Made by a program: the position numbers and the translations under genes. The notes under the pieces were generated by a model. That model ran no database searches. It was given only the letters and a program-made list of their open reading frames with translations, and was not told where the DNA came from. A stretch of DNA of 64,000 bases, from the NCBI RefSeq assembly GCF_026712245.1, contig NZ_JAPPUY010000002.1:1-64000 (forward strand), given 5' to 3'. Shown piece by piece: positions 8,481 to 16,756 of this stretch. The stretch is from Roseateles hydrophilus. Its GTDB lineage: Bacteria > Pseudomonadota > Gammaproteobacteria > Burkholderiales > Burkholderiaceae_C. Position 1 is the stretch's first letter. Each line of letters starts with the position of its first letter.

Positions 8481-9350
8481 TCAGCGGTTGCGGTTGCGCA
8501 GACGCATCACGACGAACAGCAGGCCGGCGGCGAACAGCGCGTAGGTCTCGGGCTCCGGCACGGGGGTCAGCACTTCGGCGCCGATCAGCGTCTCGGTGGT
8601 GCTGGTGACCTTGGAGAGCTCGACCTCGTAGCGGTCGTAGTAATCCGTGCCCAGCCACACCGTCAGGCCGCTCAGGTCGACGCCGTTGCCGGCCAGCACG
8701 GCCACCTCGAAGAAGGTCGACGAGCCCGCGGCCAGGCCCAGCGACTGCAGCGCATTGCTGGTGAACACGTTGCCACCTGCCGGCGCAGCGCTGCTGTAGG
8801 TGGTCAGTGCCGTCCAGGCGCCGGTGCCGCCCTCGCGGTAGAAGAACGACGGCAGGGCCGGTGCTGCCGAGCCGAACGGCGTGGTTTCCGGCGTGTAGCT
8901 GCCCGATGCCGAGATATCGAGCACGGCGCCCAGCTTCTGGGCCGCAGTCAGCGTGCCGCTGAAGGTCACGATTTCATTGCCGCTGCTGTTGCCGGTAAAC
9001 GTCTGGCTCCAGCTGAAGCTGTCGTAGTAGGCGTTGATCTGCGTCGTGGTCGTCGTGGCCTCGGTGACCGAGTACACATAGGCTAGGCCGGCCGTGGTGG
9101 CCGTCGGGGCGGTCTGCACGCGCTTGACGGTGCTGGTGTTCTCCACCGTCGACGAATAGGCGCCCAGGCCGGTGAGGTTGCGCGTCGAGGGCGACAGGGC
9201 GGCCTCATCCGCAGGCGTCACGTTGGTGTACGACACCGTGCCGGGCGTCAGCACCACGGCGGGCGATGCGATGGCAATGGCGGCAGCCGGCGACGCGCTC
9301 AGCCACGCAGCCGTGGCCAGCAGGGCCGAGAAGACAGGCTTGAAGCTCAT
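8481..9350 (-). CDS. PEP-CTERM sorted exported protein
   Basis: 289 residues: signal peptide (MSFKPVFSALLATAAWLSAS), a Thr/Ser-rich body of about 240 residues with no recognised domain, and a C-terminal PEP-CTERM tail (VPEPETYALFAAGLLFVVM followed by RLRNRNR). Such proteins are exported, processed by exosortase at the PEP motif and presented at the surface, often with exopolysaccharide or floc formation. The exosortase itself is not in this window. The Met at 9350 was chosen because AGGGGA sits just upstream; a Met nine codons earlier lacks this. A terminator follows the gene. Confidence 0.85.
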   Translation of the reverse strand: MSFKPVFSALLATAAWLSASPAAAIAIASPAVVLTPGTVSYTNVTPADEAALSPSTRNLTGLGAYSSTVENTSTVKRVQTAPTATTAGLAYVYSVTEATTTTTQINAYYDSFSWSQTFTGNSSGNEIVTFSGTLTAAQKLGAVLDISASGSYTPETTPFGSAAPALPSFFYREGGTGAWTALTTYSSAAPAGGNVFTSNALQSLGLAAGSSTFFEVAVLAGNGVDLSGLTVWLGTDYYDRYEVELSKVTSTTETLIGAEVLTPVPEPETYALFAAGLLFVVMRLRNRNR

Positions 9351-9583
9351 GGAAATCCCCTGAAGATTGGTTTGCATTGGTATGCCGCGAGGTTAAAGCG
9401 GGAGTCGTGCCAACTTGTTCACGCCGCCCCCTCTGAATACGGGGGAACCCTTGGTTGTTAGGGGGGCTTGCCGTGAAGCCAGCCTTCGTCGCCGTAGTGG
9501 CCGGCACCCGCGCTTGCGCCGCGCTGGTGCGGCCGGCACTGCGGTGGCACCGGCCAGCCCCGCCACAGTGCGGGCGAAAAAAA

Positions 9584-9605
9584 GCCCGTGGCGAGCGCCA
9601 CGGGC
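9584..9605 (-). terminator. Rho-independent terminator after ssb
   Basis: A ten-base GC stem (GCCCGTGGCG with its complement) and very short loop are followed on the minus strand by seven Ts (complement of 9577-9583). It lies 26 bp beyond the ssb stop. Confidence 0.85.
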
Positions 9606-9630
9606 CGGGTCTTGTGCGGGCCGGTTCAGG

Positions 9631-10182
9631 TCAGAACGGGATGTCGTCGTCCATGTCGTCGAAGCCGGTCGACGCCTTGGGCGCCGGGGCCGGGGCGCGC
9701 TGGGGCGCGGGGCGCGGGGCCGGGCGGGCAGCCGGGCGGCCGCCGCCGAAGTCGTCGCCGCCGGCATCGCCACCGCGGCTGTAGCCACCGCCGCCACCGG
9801 CGCCACGGCTGTAGCCGCCGCCACCTTCGTCGCCGCCGCCGCCGCTGTCACGGCCGCCCAGCAGCTGCATCTCGGTGGCAATGATCTCGGTGGTGTAGGT
9901 GTCGCGGCCTTCCTTGTCCTGCCACTTGCGGGTCTTCAGGCGGCCCTCGACGTACAGCGGGCGACCCTTCTTGACGTACTCGCCGACGATCTCGGCCAGG
10001 CGGTCGTTGAAGACGACGCGGTGCCACTCGGTTTCTTCCTGGCGCTCGCCGGTCTCGCGGTTCTTCCAGTTGCGCGTGGTGGCCAGGCTCAGCGTGACCC
10101 AGGCGGCGCCGCTGGGGTTGTAGCGGACCTCGGGGTCCTTGCCGACGTTGCCGATGAGGATGACTTTGTTGACGCTGGCCAT
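9631..10182 (-). CDS. ssb: Single-stranded DNA-binding protein
   Basis: 183 residues. An N-terminal OB fold (about 1-110: [49 protein letters not shown]) is followed by a disordered Gly-rich then Pro/Ala-rich linker. The acidic tip is [10 protein letters not shown], the conserved DDDIPF tail that binds replication and repair partners. SSB coats single-stranded DNA as a tetramer during replication, repair and recombination. It is monocistronic, ends at a strong terminator and is divergent from the histidine kinase. uvrA, often next to ssb in other bacteria, is 38 kb away here. Confidence 0.97.
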   Translation of the reverse strand: MASVNKVILIGNVGKDPEVRYNPSGAAWVTLSLATTRNWKNRETGERQEETEWHRVVFNDRLAEIVGEYVKKGRPLYVEGRLKTRKWQDKEGRDTYTTEIIATEMQLLGGRDSGGGGDEGGGGYSRGAGGGGGYSRGGDAGGDDFGGGRPAARPAPRPAPQRAPAPAPKASTGFDDMDDDIPF

Positions 10183-10340
10183 GACGCTCGCCTGAATTTC
10201 GATGGGGAAGGGGGCGAATTATGCCGGTCGGGGTGCGGCGCACCGTCAGCAACACCCCGCAGACCGCATCCCGCACCCGGCGGCCCGCACTTCGTCTCCG
10301 CAGCCGCCGGCCGCGTGCCGGGGCTCCCTAAGATGAAGGC

Positions 10341-11444
10341 ATGGACTCCCTCGGCCCCCGCCCTGCCCCGCCCCGCCCCAACCGGCGGCTGTGGCTGGCC
10401 TATGCCGGCTGCTGCGCGCTGGCCTGGTGCTTGTTCGTGCTGGCCGGCAGCGAGTTCGACCGTGGGCTGGACCCGTTCTGGCTGGCCGTCTACCAGGCCA
10501 CCACCATGCTGTGGGCGCCCATGCTGCTGGGCGTGGCCGTGTGGCCGGTGGCGCGCCGGCTGCATGCCAGCGACGCGACCGGCTCGGCGAACGCGATGGC
10601 CCACATCCTGGCGGCCCTGGCCTTCGCGGTGCTGTGGCAGGCCGGCGAGTACGTGGTGAATGTGCTGCTTTTCGGCGGCGACCATGCCGGCGCCGTGCTG
10701 ATGGCCGGGTTGCTGTGGCGCTCGGTGTGGGGGCTGGTGGTGTATGCGGCCATCGCCACCGCGTTCACGGCGGTGCTGCAGGCGCGGGCGGCGCGGGCGG
10801 CGGCGGTGGCGGCGGCGCAGGCCGAAAGCGCGCTGGCCAAGGCCGAGCTGTCGGCCATCAGCGGCAAGCTGAACCCGCATTTCCTGTTCAACACGCTGAA
10901 CACGCTGATCGCGCTGACGCGCAAGGACGCCGCGCAGGCCGAGGCGGCGCTGCTGCAGTTCGCGTCCATGCTGCGCTATGTGCTGGACACCAAGCGCGGC
11001 GCCGAGGACCGCGTCATGCTGACCGACGAGGTGGACTTCCTGCGCGACTACCTCGCGCTGGAGGCGCTGCGCCTGGGCCAGCGCCTGCGCGTGGACTGGC
11101 AGCTGGAGGAGCGCGTGATGGCCGACGAGCTGCCGCCGCTGACGCTGCAGCCGCTGGTGGAGAACGCCATCCTGCACGCCGTGGCGCCGCGCCGCGCGGG
11201 CGGCACCGTCACCATCACCGCGCGCCGCAACGCGCTCAACCAGGGCCTGGAGCTGGCCGTGGCTGACGACGGCCCGGGTTGCGCGCCCGAGGCGCTGACG
11301 CCCCAGCCCGGCCAGCGCCGCGGTGTGGGCCTGGCGGCGCTGCAGAAGCGCTTCTCCCTGGACTACGGCGGCCAGGCCCGGCTGCGCATCCACACGGCTC
11401 CCGGCGCGGGCTTTCGCGTCGATCTTTTCATCCCACAACCATGA
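10341..11444 (+). CDS. LytS/YehU-type sensor histidine kinase
   Basis: 367 residues. Four hydrophobic segments (about 18-35, 47-72, 87-112, 118-146) form the membrane sensor. A helical linker leads to a His_kinase domain (PF06580) with the phospho-acceptor motif KLNPHFLFNTLN (His180), the N-box LVENAILHAV and the G-box DDGPGC and GVGLAALQKR. Members autophosphorylate and pass phosphate to a LytTR response regulator, which here is the next gene, overlapping by four bases (ATGA). No extracytoplasmic domain of note, so the signal is probably sensed in or near the membrane. Signal unknown. Confidence 0.9.
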   Translation: MDSLGPRPAPPRPNRRLWLAYAGCCALAWCLFVLAGSEFDRGLDPFWLAVYQATTMLWAPMLLGVAVWPVARRLHASDATGSANAMAHILAALAFAVLWQAGEYVVNVLLFGGDHAGAVLMAGLLWRSVWGLVVYAAIATAFTAVLQARAARAAAVAAAQAESALAKAELSAISGKLNPHFLFNTLNTLIALTRKDAAQAEAALLQFASMLRYVLDTKRGAEDRVMLTDEVDFLRDYLALEALRLGQRLRVDWQLEERVMADELPPLTLQPLVENAILHAVAPRRAGGTVTITARRNALNQGLELAVADDGPGCAPEALTPQPGQRRGVGLAALQKRFSLDYGGQARLRIHTAPGAGFRVDLFIPQP

Positions 11445-12181
11445 GCACCACCGTCCTGATCGCCGAAGACGAACCGCTGGCCGCCGAGGCGCTGGCCGAC
11501 TGGGTGCGTGTCACGCCGGGCCTGCAGCTGGTGGCCGTCTGCGAGGACGGCGAGGAGGCGCTGGAGAAGATCCGCGCGCTGCGGCCCGCGCTGGTGCTGA
11601 CCGACATCCAGATGCCCGGCCTGAACGGGCTGCAGGTGGTGCAGGCGCTGCAGGGCGACGCCAGCCAGCCGCGCATCATCTTCACCACCGCCTATGACCA
11701 GCATGCGCTGACCGCCTTCGAGCTGCACGCGGTGGACTACCTGCTCAAGCCCTTCTCGCGCGAGCGCTTCGACGAGGCCGTGGCCCATGCGCTGCGCGAC
11801 GCGGCGCCGTTGACGCCCGAGGTGGCGCAGGCGCTGACGGCCCCGCCGGAGGCGCCGCTGACCCGCCTGCTGGTGCGCGACCAGGGCAAGATCTTCCCGC
11901 TGCAGGTGGCCGACATCGAGTGCCTGCGCTCCGACAACAAGTACACCGCCATCAGCAGCCGCGGCCGCAGCTTCCTCGTGCGCCTGCCGATTGCGGACTT
12001 CGAGACCCGGCTGGATGCAACCCGCTTCCTGCGCGTGCAGCGCGGCTGCATCGTCAACCTGGACTTCGTCGACAGCCTCACGCCTGACGAGAACTCGCAG
12101 CTCGTCGTGCAGCTGCGCGACGGCACGCGTATCACGGCCAACCGCGAGGTGTCCAAGATGCTGCGGGAGCAGTCGCTGTGA
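11441..12181 (+). CDS. LytTR-family response regulator
   Basis: 246 residues. Receiver domain (1-120): acidic pocket AEDE, phospho-acceptor Asp55 in LVLTDIQMPG, Thr/Lys switch in FTTAYD and YLLKPFSRERF. A LytTR DNA-binding domain (about 145-246) shows IFPLQVADIECLRSDNKYT, FLVRLPI and RVQRGCIVNLDFV. It takes phosphate from the overlapping kinase and should act as a transcription factor. Its stop overlaps the GTG start of the next gene (GTGA), placing kinase, regulator and GIN-domain protein in one coupled unit. Confidence 0.92.
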   Translation: MSTTVLIAEDEPLAAEALADWVRVTPGLQLVAVCEDGEEALEKIRALRPALVLTDIQMPGLNGLQVVQALQGDASQPRIIFTTAYDQHALTAFELHAVDYLLKPFSRERFDEAVAHALRDAAPLTPEVAQALTAPPEAPLTRLLVRDQGKIFPLQVADIECLRSDNKYTAISSRGRSFLVRLPIADFETRLDATRFLRVQRGCIVNLDFVDSLTPDENSQLVVQLRDGTRITANREVSKMLREQSL

Positions 12182-12960
12182 AGGCGCTGCTGCCCGCCCT
12201 GCTGCTGGCGGCCGGCGCCGCCCAGGCGCAGCCCCCAGCGCCGCCGTCCACCCAGCCCGCCCTGCCCGCGCCGGCCGCCCCGGCGGCGCTGCCTGCTACC
12301 CCGGCCCCACCGCTGCCGCCGGGGCCCGGCCGCGTCTACACGCCGGGCGAGTTCGACCGGCTGGATCTGGGCGGCGCGGCGCGCGTGGTGCTGGTGCTGG
12401 GCGAGCGTGACCAGGTCTTCGTGGCCGGCGATGACGAGGTGCAGAAGGGCGTGGACCTGCGCCTGCGCGGCCGGCGGCTGGAAATCCAGCCGGCCGGGGG
12501 CTGGAAGTTCTGGCATGCGGACAAGCCCTTCGTGCAGGTGGAGATGCGCCAGCTCAGCCAGCTGTCGGTCTCGGGCGCCAGCGACCTGCACGCGCCCGGG
12601 CTGCTGAAGCTGGACCAGCTCAAGCTCAGCATCAGCGGCGCCGGCAGCGTGCGGCTGGACCAGCTGCAGGTGCGCCAGCTGAGCTTCGGCATCAGCGGCG
12701 CCGGTGACGGCCAGCTCGGCGGGCGCGTGGACGAGCTGTCGCTGCAGATCTCGGGCAAGGGCAAGGTGGTGGCCGACCGGCTGCAGGCGCACAAGGCGCG
12801 GGTCAGCGTCAGCGGCATCGGCAACGTGCTGCTGTGGGTCACGGACGAGCTGTCCGCCAACATCTCCGGCGTGGGCTCGGTCGACTATTTCGGCAGCCCC
12901 GCGGTGCAGCGCTCGGTGTCCGGCATGGGCAGCATTTCGAGCAAGGGCGACAAGCGCTGA
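12178..12960 (+). CDS. Exported GIN-domain (DUF2807) protein
   Basis: 260 residues starting with GTG that overlaps the regulator's stop. Signal peptide (MKALLPALLLAAGAAQAQ), a Pro/Ala-rich spacer to about 50, then a DUF2807/GIN domain (PF10988). At least six short strands of the form (S/N)(I/V)SGxG recur: SVSGAS, SISGAGS, GISGAGD, QISGKGK, SVSGIGN, NISGVGS, SVSGMGS. This is the right-handed beta-solenoid pattern of the family. GIN proteins are exported and of unclear function, sometimes linked to adhesion. Coupling to a two-component system suggests either its regulated output or part of signal perception at the envelope. Confidence 0.85.
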   Translation: MKALLPALLLAAGAAQAQPPAPPSTQPALPAPAAPAALPATPAPPLPPGPGRVYTPGEFDRLDLGGAARVVLVLGERDQVFVAGDDEVQKGVDLRLRGRRLEIQPAGGWKFWHADKPFVQVEMRQLSQLSVSGASDLHAPGLLKLDQLKLSISGAGSVRLDQLQVRQLSFGISGAGDGQLGGRVDELSLQISGKGKVVADRLQAHKARVSVSGIGNVLLWVTDELSANISGVGSVDYFGSPAVQRSVSGMGSISSKGDKR

Positions 12961-13107
12961 GCCTGCACCGGCAGCTATCCGGAACCCGCCCGCAGCCATA
13001 TGAAATCGCGATAACACCGCGCCCGAGCGGCCTGCAGAATGGCGCCGCCCTGCGGGGCTGGGTGGTGGCGCGTGCCACCGGTGATGCGGCCTTGTGGGGT
13101 GGATGCG

Positions 13108-14247
13108 ATGACGTGGATGAAGCGCCTGGGTGGGCTGCTCGTGGTGGCCGGCCTGGGGCTGGCGGGCTGTGCCGGCACAGCCCACGAGCGTGAGGGCGAG
13201 CGGCGCGCCGTGGTCGCCGCGATCGACAAGGCCAACACCCACTGGATGGCGCTCAAGCCCGCGCAGGAGAACGCCTTCTGGGACGTGGCGGCGTATCACA
13301 CCGGCAACGTCGAGGCCTACCGCGTCACCGGCGACCGGCGCTATCTGGCCTACACCCAGGCCTGGGCCGAGCACAACCAGTGGGAGGGCGCCAAGGGCAC
13401 CGACAAGGCACGCTGGAAGTACAGCTACGGCGAGACCGACGACTACGTGCTGTTCGGTGACTGGCAGACCTGCTTCCAGGTCTATGCAGACCTCTATCAG
13501 CTGGACCGCGACCCGAAGAAGATCGCCCGCGCCCGCGAGGTGATGGAGTACCAGATGGGCACGCCACAGCAGGACTACCTGTGGTGGGTGGACGGGCTGT
13601 ACATGGTGATGCCGGTGATGACCAAGCTGCACCGCATCACCGGCAATCCGCAGTACCTGGACAAGCTGCACCAGTACTACCGCCATGCCAACGCCCTCAT
13701 GTTCGATGCGGCCGAGGGCCTGTACTTCCGCGATGTGCGCTACGTGTACCCCAAGCACAAGAGCGTCAACGGCAAGAAGGACTTCTGGGCGCGCGGCAAC
13801 GGCTGGGCGTTCGCGGCGCTGGCGCGCGTGCTGGCCGAGCTGCCGGCCGAGCACCGCCACCGCGCCGAGTACGAGGCGCAGTTCCGCCGCATGGCCGCCG
13901 CGCTGCTGCCGCTGCAGCAGGCTGACGGCACCTGGGCGCGCAGCCTGCTGGACCCGGCCCATGCGCCCGGCCCCGAGACCAGCGGCACCGCCTTCTTCAC
14001 CTACGGCCTGCTGTGGGGCATCAACCAGGGCCTGCTGCCGCGTGACACCTACCTGCCGGCCGCGCAGCGCGGCTGGCGCTTTCTGAGCACCGTGGCCCTG
14101 CAGCCCGACGGCCGCCTCGGCTATGTGCAGCCCATCGGCGACCGCGCCATCCCGGGCCAGGTCGTCAACCAGCAGTCCACCGCGCACTTCGGCGTCGGCG
14201 CCTTCCTGCTGGCCGGCGCCGAGATGGTGCGCCTGCTCGACCGCTGA
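13108..14247 (+). CDS. GH105-type unsaturated uronyl hydrolase, lipoprotein
   Basis: 379 residues. The lipobox LAGC gives lipid-modified Cys21, so it is membrane-tethered. The (alpha/alpha)6 GH105 signature includes DDYVLFGDW, WWVDGLYMV with the catalytic Asp162, DFWARGNGWAFAAL and FFTYGLLWGINQG. GH105 enzymes hydrolyse the 4,5-unsaturated galacturonyl or glucuronyl residue left at the non-reducing end by polysaccharide lyases (YteR/RhiN on rhamnogalacturonan, others on ulvan). It opens a plus-strand set of four genes with overlaps or gaps of a few bases. The start at 13108 places the signal peptide first. Confidence 0.88.
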   Translation: MTWMKRLGGLLVVAGLGLAGCAGTAHEREGERRAVVAAIDKANTHWMALKPAQENAFWDVAAYHTGNVEAYRVTGDRRYLAYTQAWAEHNQWEGAKGTDKARWKYSYGETDDYVLFGDWQTCFQVYADLYQLDRDPKKIARAREVMEYQMGTPQQDYLWWVDGLYMVMPVMTKLHRITGNPQYLDKLHQYYRHANALMFDAAEGLYFRDVRYVYPKHKSVNGKKDFWARGNGWAFAALARVLAELPAEHRHRAEYEAQFRRMAAALLPLQQADGTWARSLLDPAHAPGPETSGTAFFTYGLLWGINQGLLPRDTYLPAAQRGWRFLSTVALQPDGRLGYVQPIGDRAIPGQVVNQQSTAHFGVGAFLLAGAEMVRLLDR

Positions 14248-14255
14248 GGCCCGCC

Positions 14256-15503
14256 ATGCAACGACGCCACCTCCTGCAGGCTGCCGCGCTGCTGCCCGGC
14301 CTGAGCCTCACCACGGGCCCGGCCGCCGCCAGCGCCGCGCCCGGCGCCGAGCGCGCCTTCCAGCTCGACCTGCTGCGGCAGATGGCCGAGCCCGTGCTGG
14401 GCCTGATGTCGCGCGGCGAGCTCCAGCAGAAGTTCCCGCTGGAGGTCAGCCCCAGCTGGGACGGCCGGCCCAAGGCCGTGGCCTACCTGGAGTGCTTCGG
14501 GCGGCTGATGGCCGGCATCGCGCCCTGGCTGGCGCTGCCGGTGGACGACAGCGCCGAGGGCCGGCTGCGCCAGCGGCTGCGTGAGCAGGCGCTGCAGAGC
14601 TATGCCCACGCGGTGGACCCCGCCAGCCCTGACTACCTGATGTGGCGCGGCCAGAGCCAGGCGCTGGTGGACTCGGCCTACTTCACCAACGCGCTGCTGC
14701 GCGCACCGCAGGCGCTGTGGGCGCCGCTGGACGCCGCCACCAAGGCGCGCATCGTCGCCGAGATCCAGGGCCTGCGCCGCTTCGAGGTGCCCAACATCAA
14801 CTGGCTGCTGTTCGCGGCCATGAATGAAGCCTGGCTGCTGTCCATCGGTGAGCAGCACGACCCGATGCGGCTGAACGGCGCCATCCGCAAGCTCAACGAG
14901 TGGTACGCCGGGGACGGCTGGATCAAGGACGGCCAGAACTTCCACTTCGACTACTACGGCGCCTTCGTCATGCACCCCATGCTGGTGGAGGTGCTGGAGG
15001 TGCTGGTGGCCCGCAAGGCGCCGTTCTGGGGCGCGAAGCCGGCCGAGCTGCTGGCCCAGGCGCTCAAGCGCGCCCAGCGCTTTTGCGAACACCTGGAGCG
15101 CCTCATCGGCCCGCAGGGCAGCTACCCGCCCATCGGCCGCTCGCTGACCTACCGCACCGCCGCCTTCCAGCCGCTGGCGCTGCTGGCCTGGCGCAAGCAG
15201 CTGCCGGCCTCGCTGCCCGAGGGCCAGGTGCGCGCCGCGCTGCATGCGGCCCATGTCGCCATCTGGGGCGGGCCCAGCAACTTCACGCCCGACGGCTTCC
15301 TGAACATCGGCTTCCGCGGCCTGCAGCCCGAGCTGGGCGACCGCTACTCCAACAACGGCAGCATGTACATCGCCAGCGTCGGCCTGCTGGCCCTGGGCCT
15401 GCCTGCCAGCGACAGCTTCTGGACCACCCCGGCCCAGGACTGGACGCAGAAGAAAGCCTTCGCGAGCGCCCGCTTCCCGAAGGACTACGCGGTGGACTAC
15501 TGA
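14256..15503 (+). CDS. Exported DUF2264-domain protein (GH154-like)
   Basis: 415 residues with a signal of twin-arginine type (MQRRHLLQAAALLPGLSL). The body is a DUF2264 (PF10022) alpha/alpha-barrel: WDGRPKAVAYLECFGRLMAG, NWLLFAAMNEAWLL, WYAGDGWIKDGQNFHFDYY and RYSNNGSMYIAS. As I recall, DUF2264 proteins overlap the CAZy family GH154, for which beta-glucuronidase activity has been reported; that link is from memory and untested here. It sits 8 bp after the GH105 gene and overlaps the DUF4861 gene start (TGATG), so it is part of the same degradation set. Confidence 0.82.
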   Translation: MQRRHLLQAAALLPGLSLTTGPAAASAAPGAERAFQLDLLRQMAEPVLGLMSRGELQQKFPLEVSPSWDGRPKAVAYLECFGRLMAGIAPWLALPVDDSAEGRLRQRLREQALQSYAHAVDPASPDYLMWRGQSQALVDSAYFTNALLRAPQALWAPLDAATKARIVAEIQGLRRFEVPNINWLLFAAMNEAWLLSIGEQHDPMRLNGAIRKLNEWYAGDGWIKDGQNFHFDYYGAFVMHPMLVEVLEVLVARKAPFWGAKPAELLAQALKRAQRFCEHLERLIGPQGSYPPIGRSLTYRTAAFQPLALLAWRKQLPASLPEGQVRAALHAAHVAIWGGPSNFTPDGFLNIGFRGLQPELGDRYSNNGSMYIASVGLLALGLPASDSFWTTPAQDWTQKKAFASARFPKDYAVDY

Positions 15504-16756
15504 TGCCCCCCACCTCCCGCCGCGGCGCGCTGGCCGCGGGCCTGGCGCTGGCCGTGGCCGGCAGCTCCGGCATGGCCAGCGCGGCCGAGCCCACCCCGCG
15601 TCTGCAGCTCACCGTGCACCACACGCTGGCCGCCGCGCGGCCTGCCGAGACCATCGCCGTGCCGTGGCGCGAGGTGGCGCGCCAGCTGCCCGGCGCGCGC
15701 CTGCACCAGCTCGCCGTGCGCGACGCAACCGGCCGGCTGCTGCCCTACCAGGTCACCAACGTCGACCCGCAGGCCAAGGACCCCCGCGGCGAGGGCACCG
15801 CCTACGGCGAGCTGCTGTTTCAGCATGACTTTGCGGCCGGCGAGCAGCAGGCACGCTTCACCATCGAGAAGGCCGAGGCCGTCGTGCCGCCCTTCCCGGC
15901 GCGGGCGTTCGCGCGGCCCGTGCCCGAGCGGCTGGACGACTTCGCCTGGGAGAACGACCGCATTGCCCACCGCACCTACGGCCCGGCGCTTGCCGCCCCG
16001 GCGCCGCCGGGCAGCGGCAAGGAGGTGCTGGTCAGCAGCGGCATCGACGTGTGGTTCAAGCGCCCGAGCTACCTGGTCATCGACCGCTGGTACACCAAGG
16101 GCCACGACCACTACCACCAGGAGCAGGGCGAGGGCCTGGACATGTACGGCGTGGGCCGCTCGCGCGGGCTGGGCGGCTCGGGGCTCTGGAACGGCCAGCG
16201 GCTCTTCACCAGCGGCAACTACGCGCGCTGGCGCATCCTCGCCAACGGCCCCATCCGCGTCGCCTTTGAGCTGGCCTACGACACCTGGGACGCCGACGGC
16301 CGGCCCGTCAGCGAGCTCAAACGCTTCACGCTGGACGCCGGCCAGCTGTTCACGGCCGTCGAGAGTCGCTTCACCGCCGCCGGCCCGCAGCCGCTGCGCG
16401 TCGCGCTGGGCCTCAACAAGGCCCCCGCCTACACGTCGCAGGGCCCCGTGATCAGCACGCACCGCGGTGCCGACACGCTGGTGCAGTGGGTGCGCCAGCG
16501 CAGCGCGGGCGATTTCGGCACCGCCCTCATCCTGCCCGGCGCCGACGGCCATGCGGACGACGCGCTCAACGAACTCATCCTCGCCACCGTGGCCCCTGGC
16601 CAGCCGCTGCGCTACCACCTCGGTGCGGCGGTCAGCTGGTCCGGCGAGTTCACCAGCACCGAGGCCTGGCAGGCCCACGTGGCGGCGTGGCGCGAGCGCG
16701 TCGCGGCGCCCGTGCAGGTGCGCATCACCCCGCCGGCCGGCGGCGTGGCGCCGTGA
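15503..16756 (+). CDS. Exported DUF4861-domain protein
   Basis: 417 residues with an Arg-Arg signal (MPPTSRRGALAAGLALAVAG). DUF4861 (PF16153) features include RLQLTVHHTLAAARPAETI, ENDRIAHRTYGPAL, FKRPSYLVIDRW and YTKGHDHYHQEQGEGLDMYG, with clustered His/Asp/Glu that may form an active site. The family recurs in clusters for rhamnogalacturonan, ulvan and other uronate polymers but has no settled activity. The ATG overlaps the preceding stop (TGATG) and its own stop overlaps the next gene's GTG (GTGA), so its synthesis is tied to both neighbours. Confidence 0.8.
   Translation: MPPTSRRGALAAGLALAVAGSSGMASAAEPTPRLQLTVHHTLAAARPAETIAVPWREVARQLPGARLHQLAVRDATGRLLPYQVTNVDPQAKDPRGEGTAYGELLFQHDFAAGEQQARFTIEKAEAVVPPFPARAFARPVPERLDDFAWENDRIAHRTYGPALAAPAPPGSGKEVLVSSGIDVWFKRPSYLVIDRWYTKGHDHYHQEQGEGLDMYGVGRSRGLGGSGLWNGQRLFTSGNYARWRILANGPIRVAFELAYDTWDADGRPVSELKRFTLDAGQLFTAVESRFTAAGPQPLRVALGLNKAPAYTSQGPVISTHRGADTLVQWVRQRSAGDFGTALILPGADGHADDALNELILATVAPGQPLRYHLGAAVSWSGEFTSTEAWQAHVAAWRERVAAPVQVRITPPAGGVAP

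Noticed and set aside
8481..9350. Autotransporter or adhesin call for the Thr-rich protein
   Set aside because: The C-terminal PEP-CTERM tail explains sorting and there is no barrel domain.
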